From Triglochin maritima (taxonomy: Eukaryota; Streptophyta; Magnoliopsida; Alismatales; Juncaginaceae), in contig OY821772.1 of the NCBI GenBank assembly GCA_963682175.1, positions 18,654,743-18,718,742 on the forward strand: 64,000 bases of DNA, given 5' to 3'. The notes under the pieces were generated by a model. That model searched no databases, was not told the origin of the DNA, and saw only the letters and a list, made by a program, of their open reading frames with translations. Positions 43,297-54,960 of this stretch are shown here, piece by piece. The first letter of the stretch is position 1. Each line of letters starts with the position of its first letter. Made by a program: the position numbers and the translations under genes.

Positions 43297-44714
43297 ATGG
43301 CTGCTCATTTCCGTGAGGAGGAGCAGTTGTAGGACCCTCCTGTTCCACCTGTGCTTCCTGTTGTGGCTCCCATACCTCTACGTGATCGATGCTACCCGAG
43401 CCGTACTGCTCTACCCTTATGCATCGATTTGCCAGAGGCAAATGGGAACCATTTTGAGGTTAAGCCTCAGTTTATTTCCATGCTAACTCACTTCACTGGG
43501 AAATATGACCCCTATATATCTTTCTCAGGGAATTTGAGGAGGTATGTGCTATGTTCAAGCTGAAATAACTTAGCACGGACTTCATCCATCTTAGGCTTGT
43601 TCCTTTTGCACTAAAGGATGACACCAAGAAGTGGTTGTACAGCAACCAGGCGAATGTCTTCAGGATTTGGGATGAGTTTCACTCTGCATTCCTCAAGAAA
43701 TACTTTCCAAATCATCAGACTCAAAAGTTGAGGAACGAAATCAATTCGTTCTATCAACTTGAGACCGAAACATTTCATGCATATCTAGAGAGGTTCATGG
43801 AGCTACTATATTCATGCCCTCACCATGGCATTGAGTTGTGGCATCTTTGTCAGATTGTTTACGAGGGTCTTCACATCCCGTCCCGGACACTCCTTGAGTC
43901 CATGTGTCAAGGAGAGTTCTTAGGAAAGGATGAAAGGGAGGCATGAGCTTTCCTCGAAGACCTTGCTGAGAAAACAATGCAACGGGAGAGTGTGAGGGAA
44001 CCACCTGCATCATCCAACATAGGAGCGAGGATCGCAAATGCAAACTCGACTAGATCAGGTGCCGCATTTGCTGTCGATACCACTACGGCCACCGAGGCGC
44101 GCATGGCGGCCTTAATGCGCCGTATGGATTCAATTGAGCTCCAAAACCAACAATGTGCACCTCACATGTCCACATCTGGTCGGGTTCCTTGTCATTCATG
44201 TGGTAGGATAGGTCATGTAGAAAGAGAGCGTGCGTTCATTCCTCCTGAGATGGAACATGTCAACGCCATCTATGACAGAGCTAGGAATGACCCATACTCA
44301 TCATCTTATGATCCTGGATGGAGGAACCACCCCAATTTTTCATGGAACCAAAATAATGCCCCGGGTGGTCCTTCAAACTCCTCTCGACCACCAAACCAAT
44401 CATACCAACCTCCCATAAATGCACAATCTTATCAGCCACCCCAAGCACAAATCATCAATCAATCGAGTTTCCCAAATTCCAATAATATGGAAACCCGATT
44501 CAATTGGCTTGAGACCTTGACTCGTGGACTTGAAAATTCAATGAAATTTTTTATGTCAACCACAAGTCAAGTTCTCACTTCAAATCAGCAGACCATTAAA
44601 TCTCTAGAGCTTCAGATGGACCAATTGGCTCAGTTTGTACATGAAAGAGAGAGAGGGTCTCTGCCTAGCCAGCCTGAGGCAAACCCCCGCACGTACCAGC
44701 AACAACATATGTAA
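43297..44714 (+). pseudogene. gag: Type A gag, element 4
   Basis: Start ATG 43297 (MAAHFREEEQL). Breaks: TAG at about 43330, a two-base insertion near 43516, TAA near 43566, TGA at 43944-43946 (TGG in sisters), TAA at 44712-44714 (CAA in sisters). The capsid core reads IWDEFHSAFLKKYFPNHQ. In the zinc knuckle (44189-44228) the last cysteine is arginine (CHSCGRIGHVERER), so metal binding would fail even without stops. Confidence 0.85.
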
Positions 44715-44723
44715 AATGAGAAT

Positions 44724-45700
44724 GTGGTACCTCAGGGGAGGCAAGTGAACCATGTGGAGGAACCTGTTCACCATGTCCATTCCATTGTAACCTTAAGGAA
44801 TGGAAAGCAGGTTGACAATCACATTTCCTTGCCACCACCACCATCTATGCAGCCCCTCAGTGGGAATGGTGGTGAAGAAGAGGCTGAGAGTGAGGGTAAT
44901 ACACCAACGCCTCCTTCTCAGGCACCGCAGAAAACCTACCTACCAAAATGTCCCTATCCAAGTAGGTTAACCAAAAAGCAGAGTGACACAATGGATAAGA
45001 TATTAGAGGTGTTTAAGCAAGTGAAGGTTAACATCCCCTTGTTGGATGTCATCCAACAAATACCTCAATATGCCAAAGTGTTGAAGGATCTCTGCATAAC
45101 CAAGAGGAAGACCCATGTTCCTAAGAAAGCATTCTTGGCTGCAAATGTAAGCTCACTTTTGTCCAATCCTGCCTACACTAAATACAAGGACTCTGGGTGT
45201 CCTACTATTCAGTGTATGATAGGGGACACTAGCATGAGTAATGTATTGCTTGATTTATGATCAGCGGTAACCTCCTTCCATTTTCCGTTTATCAACAGTT
45301 GAACTTGGGAGAATTAAAACCAACTAAGATCACCCTCCAACTGGCGGATAGATCCATTCGTATTCCAAGGGGGATTATCGAGGGCGTGCTTATCAAAGTT
45401 GGATATATTATATTTCCAGTCGATTTTGTTGTCCTCGATACCAATCCTGTTACGAACACCCATTCCCAAATACCTTTGATTTTGGGTAGACCATTTCTGG
45501 CAACCTCCAATGCCTTAATTTATTGTAGAAATGGTCTCATGAAGCTCTCATTCGGTAACATGAATGTTGAGTTTCATGTGTTCAACTCTGGTAGGAAACA
45601 GAAGCCCATGGACCAACCTTTAAATCTCAATCTCATCAACCAATTAGAGAAAGCACCACAAAATCAACGAACACCCTTAACACCAATGCAACCCATTGAG
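44724..45700 (+). pseudogene. pro: Retropepsin-like protease region, element 4
   Basis: In frame with gag after the stop at 44714: linker with NIPLLDVIQQIPQYAKVLKD, then protease. A TGA at 45258-45260 falls immediately after LLDL of the active site and one base is lost just after; the second half continues in another frame from 45257, with ILGRPFLATSNALIYC near 45483. The break inside the catalytic loop makes this copy inactive. Confidence 0.8.
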
Positions 45701-46285
45701 AATGTTTGTGGGCCCAGCGAAAACTCATTGCCTGTCTTTTCAATGCAACAAAGTGAGCTGGCATCAAACATGAATGTCCAAAAGGAGTGTTCATTGCAAG
45801 ATTCAGTTGATATTATTAGTGAGAGTGAGACACCTCTTCATATGCTTATACCAGAAGGTGTCTCTGTCTCACATCCCTTGGCAATTGAGCCATTTGAGCT
45901 TCATCTTGACTCCAACCAGGACCCACCTACGACCGAGCTTATGCTTGATGATATAAATGATGGTGGGAGGTCCTTGTTGGATGACTTGGGAGAATCCCCA
46001 TTCTTAGTGATGCAGGTCTGCTGCATCCATCGAATGAGCTTGAGGAACTCATTCTAATACACCCACCTATTGGTTGGAGGGTTTTGTTCGATGAGCAACT
46101 AAACCCTAGTGAGGCAACACAACTTCACTCATTCATGTTGCCTACACCCAACCAATATCATGAGGGGTTCAAGCCTTTCAGCTTTGACTTTTCACCCCTC
46201 ATGACACCTCAGAGTACCAGTGAAGTTTGCCCATCTCGGTAAGTCTCTGGTCCTCATAACTCGATGTTCTCATTTGATGTTCCTT
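45700..46285 (+). pseudogene. C-terminal GWRV ORF, element 4
   Basis: Continues from the protease frame (no stop between), through PLAIEPFELHLDSNQDPPTT, to a stop at 46057. The GWRV segment (IGWRVLFDEQLNPSE, near 46069-46113) is in another frame after an indel near 45990, and that frame ends at TAA 46240. Here protease and this domain are clearly one polyprotein. Confidence 0.6.
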
Positions 46286-47863
46286 GACCAAATGATTATG
46301 AGAATATCTTTGTTGATGTATATATCTTGTACAAAATCAAAACAAAACAAAAAAAGCGAGTAATAAAAGACTCCATGAGCGAGCATTGATTGTTGTGGAC
46401 CCCAACCCTTGTGTACTTGGGCCCCATTTCTTCAAGTATTTGTCTCCCTTCTTTAGTATCTCACAGGTTTTGAGAGAATTCGGGTTTGTGTCCATCAACA
46501 TAACCACGAACTTCCTTTTGCGCTTTATGTGGGTGAGATCTTTCATTTTTCATGCATAAATCCATGTAGTATCTTGCTCACATTCATTGAGGACAATGCA
46601 TGAAGTAGGTGTGGGGGTGTTTTACGTGTGTACATAGTCGAGTCTTTTTCCTTTGAATTTTTTCTTCTTTTGTGTGTCTTGATAGGGTCATGTTAGTATG
46701 CCGCATTTAACATTGATATATCTGCTTGACATGATCCTTGGGTGACTTGTCTTCTTTTGCTTGCCTAGTGCTTTAAAATTTCCACATTTCTTTCAAAATC
46801 TTCATGTGTTTGCGAAAGAAAATGTTTTTTGCAGTTTTACGTGTGTTTAGCATGTGCAAAACCGTTGAGAGGCAAAGTAAAAAGAAAGCTCCCAAAAGTG
46901 TCTTGAACTTGATGAATTAGGATATCTACTTTACTGGCTTTAGGTCTTATCGAGTCGTTAGGAGGCACCTCGCTTTTCCCTCGGGGGGTGTGTAATCATA
47001 GGGTTTCAGCACTCAAACATTTAAAGAAGTCCACCCTCAACCTAGTGAGTCAAATAATTTGTGTCTAATAGTATAAGGAAGTTTGTAATAGTGTAGGGCC
47101 CTTAATCTCTTTTTGTGAAACTTCAGTGTAGGGGTTTTGGTTCCCATGAAGATAAATAAATAAGTGGTGTTCTCTATTCTCACACGGCTCCTATCATTCG
47201 GAAAGTAGGTCGGAGGGGACTTTGTGCCTGGTGCTTTCGAGTCATCTGACTTGGGATGCACTGACCGAACTCCCGTTACACGGGTGGTAGGGATCTCCCT
47301 ATGTGGAGATTTGGGGGAAGGTGTACGTGATAGTGTAAGTCCTCATAGGAAATGATGCACGAAACCTGACCCTAGGAGAATCAAACACCAACCAATAAAA
47401 TGCTCCAAAGAAAAAGAAAACAAAAGAAGAGTCAAATAAGAACCTTAATGGACTTTACACATTGTATCACATTCAGAAGTTAAGGTTGCCCACGTCTTTC
47501 ACTTAAGTCCTTGACTAACTTTCACGAAAAATTTATTAGGCTAGGTGTGTGGACCGAATACATATAGAGTTAGATTATCGATTACATAGTATTACCGTGT
47601 CTCATGATCGACAAAATAAGTCCAACGAGTCGTGTAGCTAGATTGATTAATGCATCTTTGTTCGGATTTCGTGGGTGTATCCGCTGAAAACCCTCAGGAG
47701 ACAACACTCCTCCTCCTTGGCGACAAGAAGGTTTAATGGCTTGTTGCATATGCTAAGTGCAACCGTGATTCCTACGAAAGTGAGTTAGGATTTCTTGTTT
47801 TTCGTATGCTTTTCTCTTTCTTTGTTTTGCTCGGGACTAGCAAAAGTTAGGTGTGGGGGTATT
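46286..47863 (+). other. 3' non-coding region of element 4
   Basis: Same order as in elements 2 and 3: upstream polypurine-like tract (46607-46619), conserved block, LTR-adjacent tract (47849-47863). No gene. Confidence 0.75.
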
Positions 47864-49234
47864 TGGTTGACATCATTTCATGCTTATATTTGTATCTTAT
47901 ATCCATTATCTTTCACCTAAATAATGCTACGTGACGAGTTTTATATTTGAATTTCAGAAATAAATAGGTTTGAAGAGATGAAGCATAAAAGGACCCAAAA
48001 GTTGGGAAAAAAGACTGAATTGTGAGACATGGGGAATAAGATGCAAGGGAAAAGAACCTGAGCGTAAGACCGAAGGACCAAAGAGAAAAACAGAAAACTC
48101 CACACCATCTTGGGTAGTATTTTGGCAATTAGATTCGGGTCGGAGCTCCAATAAAAAAGTAGATGCATCAAAGACCGACAAAAAATCCAGAAAAGCACAG
48201 AATAAATTCCAGCAGGATCCAGACTTTATAGACCGCCAATTGGCGGTGTGGGACCGCTAATTGGCGGTCTGGATGTCTCTGGATCCGCTCAAACTTCGGG
48301 GGCACATGTATTAGAGGGTGTTTATTCTATTTCTGGTATTTGTTTAGTCCCACATCGGGGGATTGTCCCGGATTGCCTTTTTCTATGGCTATAAATAGAA
48401 CTCTTCACCTTCCATTGTAATCACTTCACATTTTGAGTGGCTATTCTTCCTACTAGAAGTGAGGCCTTCAAGCACACACTAAAGTAGGAGGATGCTACTT
48501 GAATTGTGAGTCATTTTAATAAAAGTTTCTTTATTATGTTGTTTGTTTCATGTTGCTTGTTTTACTTTGTTTAATTTCATTTCATTAGTTTTAGTAGCTT
48601 AGTTAATATGCTTTCCTTGCTTAGTTTAATCATTAGTCTAATGTGTAGTGAGTAGTTCCATCCCCCTTGGGGGTGGAGTAGATGTTCATACATGCAAATG
48701 AGAATGGAATGAATGGTTTATTTACAATGTGTTGATAAAATATGAATGTATGCTTGCTTGTTTAGGATAGAATTTATAACTTGATGAGTTTTGCCAAAAT
48801 GATTAGACACCTCTCATGCTTGTTTAGGTTCTGAAATAAACAACTTGTATATGTAAATATTAATCAACTTGGTTGGTGAATGGATTGATAGGTTTTGCCA
48901 TAACATTCAGACACTTCCTATGCATGATAACACCACCTTTATTTATGCTTAAAGAATGTGTTCAACACCCACCTCTTTGCATGTGTGCACTCCCTCCACC
49001 CCTTAGGGATTTTCTATTTCTGAATTCCAACACTTACTTAGCTCTTAGTTTAGTTTGGTAGTTCATCGTTTATTACTTTCGTTCGCATTTCGTCGTTGTA
49101 GTGTAGTGTAGCGTAGAGTAGGATAATCAAACTCTCTTCTCCATTTTTCGCTACTTGATTTCTGATAAACAAGAGGTTTCTCACCTCCCTGTGGACGACC
49201 CGTATTTTCGACGTCTTCACCGACGTCGTACATT
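47864..49234 (+). repeat. 3' LTR of element 4 (3' end missing)
   Basis: Starts TGGTTGACATC. Palindrome pair 48231-48271, one of them the perfect CCGCCAATTGGCGG; TATA box near 48390-48397. The sequence stops after CGACGTCGTACATTTG, where it joins an inverted gag fragment. Confidence 0.8.
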
Positions 49235-49904
49235 TGATGTATCTGGTGTCATATTTGTTGAGTTTTCCTTTGTGGGAAAAATATCTTCAGAAAAATAGTC
49301 ACAAATGCATTCCAATACCGAATAGAGCTCGCCGGGAGACTGTACATTCATTTCTTCGTGTTATCCTTTAACGCAAAAGAAATCATCCACAACCGGACAG
49401 AATCCTTGTCAAGCTGTTGAAGTTTGACCATGGAGCATACCTCCTTGAATTCACGTATAAAAGTATATGGATCCTCCTTATTGGTAGTGAAGGTAGGAAG
49501 CATGCTCACATATTAAGGTTTAAACTCATAGTTGTTCCTGCGAGCCGGCGGGAGAACTATGCAAGAAGGTTGCACGGCCCGAACAGGATGGGTCCGCTCC
49601 CACAGAGTCAACGGTCTATCCTGTCGAGCTAAAGGTGGTGGTGCACCAAAAACTCGATCCAAACCGAATACCTCTTCCTCCTGAGTCAGAGAAGGAGGAA
49701 AAGGAGGTCTACGTGGTGGTGGGAACGGACCAAGGCATGCGACGCAGGTCAGGTCATGACGGTCTCAACTGGATCACTCTCCTAATGCGTCTGGAATCCC
49801 TAGGGTCCAACGTCTACTCGCTTTTAGAATTAAGGCTTTGATTAGTGTGATTTTGGGGGCTAAGGAAAGGCTGATGAAATCCCCCACCTTATCTTATCAA
49901 TACG
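49235..49904 (-). pseudogene. gag: Inverted gag 5' fragment (element 6-like)
   Basis: On the minus strand: leader with GATAAGGTGGGGGATTTCATC (from 49903), then a gag N-terminal region containing SCIVLPPARRNNYEFKP, MLPTFTTNKEDPYTFIREF and VKLQQLDKDSVRLWMI, broken by stops. Its last 270 bp are an inverted copy (about 80-85% identical by eye) of 49905-50180. It is a separate insertion or an inversion product; the plus-strand frames at 49417 and 49635 are shadows. Confidence 0.7.
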
Positions 49905-49905
49905 T

Positions 49906-51152
49906 GAGCATGCTTCCTACCTTCATTGCCAATAAGGAGAATTCATATGTTTTTATACGTGAATTCGAGGAGGTATGATCCATGTTCAAACTTCAACAAC
50001 TTGATGAGGATTTTGTCCGGTTGAGGATGATTTCTTTCAAGTTGAAGGATAATGCGACGAAATGGATGTACAGCCTCCCGACAAGCTTTATTCGGTCTTG
50101 GGATGACTTTGTGACCGTCTTTCTGAAGAAATTTTTCCCAAAAAGGAAAACGCAACAGATACGGCACCAGATACATCAAATGTATCAGACTGAGACGGAA
50201 TCTTTTCATCCTTTCTTTGAGAGGTTCAAAGACCTTCTCCAGCAGTGCCCTCATCATGGACTAGAGATATGGCAGTTGTGCCAGATTGTTGATGAGTGCA
50301 TCAACTACAACACCCGCACATTGTTGGAGTCGATGTGTCAGGGTGATTTCCAAATGAAACCCATCGATTAGGCATGGGACACTTTTGAATTAATGGTTGA
50401 ACGTACCTTCAAGTGGGACACCGCGAGAGATCCACAAGCCGCGAGGTGTTCTAGTTGAGCTAGATCATATCAAGTTGAGTCAACTATCGCGTTTGAGGCA
50501 AAATTTGATGCTCTCATGCGTGGGATTGAGTGTTTAGAGTTGTACAGAGCTCCTGTAGCTGAGATCACTACTCCCACGTGTAGTATGTGTGGACTTACAA
50601 GACATGATGACTTTGAATGTGCTTACGCTCCAAGGGATATTGAGCATGCAAAGGCGATCTATCAGCAGAGGCCCCGTAATAACTCGTATAGTCACTCCTA
50701 CAACCCGGGATGGCATAACCATCCTAACTTCTCTTGAGGCCTAGTGGGGCCCACGGTCAGAGCTTACACAACCAACCTCAGCCTCCACCTTATCAACGTC
50801 CATGCCCATCGGCAACCTACCAACCCCCACATCAAAGGTCTCAGAACCATAATTACCAACCTCCTCGGAACTCATCGTCGGGTTATTCTGACCAAACTCC
50901 ACTACCCCAGTGGGTTGACCGAAAGGACCCCTCTAGTGATCTGACCTTTCAAGTGTTCATGCAGAGCATGCAAAGTACAATCAAAGCTTTGGAAATGAAA
51001 GTTAGTCAGTTGACTCATCAGTTCCATGAACGTGAAAAGAGTCAGTTACCGAGTCAAACTGTGGTAAATCACAGGGGTCAACCTGCTCAGACTAGGCAGA
51101 ATGTGCAGAGTGTTGAAAATGACCCTTCACAACATGCAAATATTGTCCATAC
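49906..51152 (+). pseudogene. gag: Gag, element 6
   Basis: Reads from MLPTFIANKENSYVFIREF (N-terminus missing) through the capsid core (SWDDFVTVFLKKFFPKRK, QQCPHHGLEIW) to the zinc knuckle CSMCGLTRHDDFEC at about 50577-50618 and the motif SYNPGWHNHPNFS. Stops at 49976-49978, near 50369 and near 50735 break it. The distal frame 50734-51246 runs into the hAT element; its last ~30 codons are transposon sequence. Confidence 0.8.
51145..51152. other. 8-bp TSD of hAT element, left
   Basis: GTCCATAC, exactly repeated at 53104-53111. Confidence 0.9.
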
Positions 51153-51351
51153 CAGTGTTCAGGTAGGCGAGGCGGTAGGCGGTCGCCCGTGGCGGTGGTC
51201 GCCTGGGCCACCACCGCCTTTCGCCCAGCTCTGCTGGGCGAAATAGGCAATCGCCTAGGCGATCATTTCGCATAGGCGAGGCTCTCCAACGGCTCTCTGC
51301 TTTTTTTTTTTTAAAATTCAAAAATTACAACTTTGCCACTAGCCCCAAATC

Positions 51352-51360
51352 CTATATAAA
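51352..51360 (+). promoter_or_regulatory. TATA box of hAT transposase gene
   Basis: TATATAAAC lies about 310 bp upstream of the first transposase ATG, followed by a CT-rich untranslated region. Within an otherwise GC-rich/AT-rich boundary this is the best promoter candidate. Confidence 0.5.
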
Positions 51361-51664
51361 CCCCTCCCAACCTCTTCATTTTTCACACATCTCTCATTCT
51401 CTTCTTCTTCATAATTCTATTCTCATCATCAACTATCCTCATCACCAAGTTTTTGCGATTAAGTCTCTGGTCTGGTTCTTAGTTTTGAAGTTGGAAAGTG
51501 AAGTCTCCGATCCGGTTCTTCATTCTTCAACCGTCAAAATCAAGTGCACTCTTTCTAACTTCTCTTTAGAATTAAATTAATTAGTATTTTATTTTCATAT
51601 TAGTCTAAATTTTATATTAGTCTAGTTTTAATATATAACTTACGTACCCGGCACTAGTCTACCT

Positions 51665-52714
51665 ATGCATCACGAGAGTTACGATGACCTAAGACCTACC
51701 CGTACAAATGACCCCGGTTGGAATACTGCCCATTACATTAGTGCTAATGATTAAAATTGTATTGTCTGTGAGTTATGTGGTAAGGAAACTAGAGGTGGTA
51801 TAGCCCGTCACAAACAACATCTTGCACACACACCCGGTAGCAATGCTAGACCTTGTGATAAAGTTCCTGACTCTATTAAACAAGACATAACTGCATACAT
51901 GATTAGAAACAGTAGGACATTACAAAACGAAAATGTATGTCTTGATGATTATGTAGACCGAGAAAACATAGAATTTGATCTAGAAACCGGGTCGGGTTCC
52001 GGTTCTGCTCGGACCCCAACCTCCCGTTCTCGCCCCGTTCCTGGTCGAAAGAGACAAGAAAAACGTTTGTGGGCACCATTTTGCGGACGTGGGAAGGACG
52101 TGGTTTCTGGCCCCCAACAAACAACCATCAAAAGAACCTTTAGAAAAGAAGATAGGAAAACAATTAATCAAAAATGGTCTAGGCTTTTCTATAGATGTGG
52201 TATATCATTCAACACTGTAAGGACGCCTGAGTGGAAGGTAGCAATATCTGCCACTTGTACTTACGGACCCGGACTTAAACCCGTGACATATCATGAAGTT
52301 AGTGACTCGTGCCTTAAACAGGAAATTGACTACACTAGAGGTATACTAGAATCGTACAGACAAGATTGGGCAACATACGGGTGCACGTTGATGACAGATG
52401 GCTGGACTGATAGGTCCGGTAGGAATATAATCAATTTTCTAGTAAATTGTCCGACAGGTACCATGTTCATGAGGTCTGTAGATGCTTCCGGTCACTCTCA
52501 CACCGCAGACTACCTGTACAAGCTAATGGACAAGGTAGTTGGCGAGATTGGCGAAGAACACGTTGTTCAGGTGGTCACCGACAACGCCGCCGCGTACGTA
52601 CTTGCCGGTAGGATGTTGCACCAAAAAAGAAGGAGATTGTTTTGGACTCCCTGTGCAGCGCATTGCATCGATCTCATCTTGGAGGATATGATATGGTTCC
52701 TAGTTGGACATTAG
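51665..52714 (+). pseudogene. hAT transposase, BED zinc finger plus DUF659, truncated
   Basis: ATG 51665 (MHHESYDDLRP) leads into a BED-type zinc finger, CELCGKETRGGIARHKQH, after a TAA near 51751. The open part starts 51899. DUF659, part of the hAT transposase fold, is at about residues 180-345 of the reading, with YGCTLMTDGWTDRSGRNIIN and VVTDNAAAYVLAGRML and CAAHCIDLILEDM. In active hAT proteins these segments carry the first catalytic aspartates. The frame ends at 52714 shortly after CAAHCIDL, so the rest of the catalytic domain and the hATC dimerisation domain (usually several hundred residues) are missing. Confidence 0.85.
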
Positions 52715-53103
52715 ATCAATGTGTCCAATGGAATTAGTTAGTTAGCTTGTAATTCTAATTTCTCTTTTATCTACTATTGTATGAACTCTGACTTACTTTG
52801 TAATCGTACTACTAAGCAATAAATTGTATACCTAAGTGTTTAGGTGGGTAGAGGGGGTGCCTAATGAGGCCTTGGTTGAGGAACTAGGTGTCTTTTCGAA
52901 GCCTAAACATGTATGGTATTTTTAGAAAATATTTGTGTATTTTTCTATTTTTCCCGATTTTTCCTGATTTTTATCTATTTTATGAAAATTAATTGAATTA
53001 AAAAAACAAATTTACCGCCCAGACCTGGGCGGTCGCACAACCGCCTAGGCGATCGCCCAGGCGACCGGCCGCCTAGGCTCGCCTAGGCGGTGCCTGAACA
53101 CTG

Positions 53104-53111
53104 GTCCATAC
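53104..53111. other. 8-bp TSD of hAT element, right
   Basis: GTCCATAC. Confidence 0.9.
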
Positions 53112-53940
53112 CTTAAGATCAGGACGGATTGTTGACGACAATGTGTAAATGTCTGAATCCAACCCTGATGGTGACTCTTCCGAGGAGGGTCGTGAGTCTT
53201 TCAAGGAACCCAATTCTGAGGCTCCTCCTCATGACAATTATGTCCCCAAAGCACCATTCCTTCATAGGTTGACTAAACAACGCGATGAGCATTGGGACAA
53301 AATTGTTGAGGTACTTAGGTAAGTCAAGGTGAGCATTCTGTTGTTGAACATTGTTCAGCAAATGCCACTGTATGCCAAGTCCTTAAGGACCTTTGTACCG
53401 TTAAGAGGAGAACAAATGTTCCCAAATGCATTTCTGGTCGCCAATGTGAGTTCGATATTGATACAACACATGCAAGTCAAATACAATGACCCTAGTTGTC
53501 CAAATGTTTCTTGCATGATTGGTAATGTGACAATTTCTCAAGCTCTATTGGATTTGGGAGCATCTATGAACCTCCTGCCCTACTCTGTCTATGTCAACCT
53601 TGGAATCGGCGATCTTAAGCCAACGAGGACAACCCACCAGTCTGCTGACAGATCCATTATGATTCCACTGGAAAGTGTGAAGGATGGCCTTATTAAAGTG
53701 GGTGAGTTTGTATTCCTAGTTGATTTCATCATCTTGGATAATGAACCAATATCCAACCTACAAAGACAAATTCTAGTGATCCTTGGGAGGCCATTTCTTA
53801 CGACATCTAATGCTTTGATCAATTGTCGCAATGTCTTGATGAGGTTGTCTTTTGGAAACCTCACGGCGGATTTCAACATCTTTAGTCTTGGTAAGCAACC
53901 CGAGCTCTTCGACGATGTTGTCGGAGCCAATTTCATTTAG
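53112..53940 (+). pseudogene. pro: Retropepsin-like protease, element 6
   Basis: After a gag-protease linker (PKAPFLHRLTKQRDEHWDKI near 53247-53306) with two stops, the open frame 53329-53940 holds the protease: LLDLGASMNLLPYSVY (near 53546-53593), a flap region and ILGRPFLTTSNALINCRN (near 53778-53832). The DLGA active-site form is typical for this clade. It would mature Gag-Pol. This domain is intact as read. Confidence 0.8.
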
Positions 53941-53988
53941 GACACGAATGAGTTTGAGTCATTGGGCATGTTCGACTGAAATCGACAT

Positions 53989-54222
53989 ATGATTGAGGTG
54001 CCTTATGACCAGGCTGCGATTGAAGATGATTTTGAGGAATCCGCCTGTGAACTTCTGGATGTGGAGGCACATCTGGGTGCTTGCTCTTCTTACCCTGTGG
54101 CCCTTGAGCCACTTGAAATTAACTCTGAATCCAACAGGGACCCACCTCCGATCGAGCTTAAACCGCTCCCTGATAACCTTAAATACATCTTTTTAGGGGA
54201 TAATGAGACCTTACCAAGATAA
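53989..54222 (+). pseudogene. pol: Protease-RT linker, element 6
   Basis: Contains YPVALEPLEINSESNRDPPP and ELKPLPDNLKYIFLGDNETL, a hallmark region between protease and RT in Athila-like pol. The first half is what type A and type B elements retain in their C-terminal ORF. Confidence 0.75.
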
Positions 54223-54234
54223 TGAGATCTTGCA

Positions 54235-54960
54235 AAAGATCAAGAGTCTACCCTCAAAAAAATGCTCTTTGAAAACAAAGAGGCTATCGGGTGGTCATTG
54301 AAGGACATCAAGGGAGTTAGCTCTGGTATTGTCCAGCATCGGATCCACATGGAAGAGAATTCTAGGCCCCGTCAGGACCCACAACGATTATTAAATCTTG
54401 TGCTGAAAGGAGGTTCTTAAGTGCTTGGATCATGGTATAATCTATTCTATCTCTGATAGTTCGTGGGTGAGTCTTGTCCATGTGGTTCCCAAGACATAAG
54501 GTGTGATGATTGTTGAGAATAAGCATAATGATCTTATATCAACATGCCTGCAAACTGGCTGGCGAGTTTGCATTGATTACCGCAAGCTCAATGCGGCAAT
54601 GCCGGAAAGATCATTTCCCATTGCCATTCATTGATCAGATGTTCGAAAGGTTGGTCGGACATGAGTATTATTGTTTTCTTGATGGATACTCCGGTTTCAA
54701 CCAAATTCTTATCGCCCCCGTGGATCAAGAGAAAACCACATTTAAAATGTCCCTTTGGCATGTTTGCCTATCGTTGCATGCCCTTTGGGTTATGTAATGC
54801 GCCAGAAATATTTCAAAAGTGTATGATAAGCATCTTCTCCAATATGGTAGAGTGTTTCTTGAGATTTTCATAGATGACTTTTCCATATTTGGCGCTTTTT
54901 TTAATGAGTGCCTTCATCACTTGAGCCTTGTCCTCAAGCGATGTCGTGAGAAAAACCTCC
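54235..54960 (+). pseudogene. pol: Reverse transcriptase, element 6
   Basis: Pieces in several frames: NKEAIGWSLKDIKGVSSGI (54274-54330), then after stops GWRVCIDYRKLNA (near 54560), HFPLPFIDQMFERLVGHEYY, CFLDGYSGFNQI, MPFGLCNAPEIFQKCM and FIDDFSIFG, the last holding the DD of the F/Y-x-DD active site (near 54867-54890). Frameshifts near 54420-54550, 54590 and 54750 prevent translation. It corresponds to the Ty3/gypsy RT of the Athila/Tat branch. Confidence 0.8.

Larger units (their letters stand above)
42254..49234 (+). mobile_element. Element 4: type A retrotransposon, 5'-truncated
   Basis: It begins inside the leader (no 5' LTR or primer site) and proceeds through gag, protease, the C-terminal ORF, the 3' region and a 3' LTR that lacks its last ~45 bp. 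At the left breakpoint ATAATTGATTTAGGAATCTG occurs at 42255 and again at 42337, suggesting template slippage during truncation. Confidence 0.8.
51153..53103 (+). mobile_element. hAT-family DNA transposon (1951 bp)
   Basis: Terminal inverted repeats start CAGTGTTCAGG at both ends, flanked by the 8-bp duplication GTCCATAC. Subterminal regions are GC-rich with repeated GCCTAGGCG palindromes and G(C/G)CGGTCGCC. It has a promoter-like CTATATAAACC near 51352 and a truncated transposase gene, so it is defective but recently enough inserted that ends and TSD are perfect. Confidence 0.9.

Noticed and set aside
49417..49841. Two plus-strand ORFs
   Set aside because: They are antisense shadows of the inverted gag fragment.
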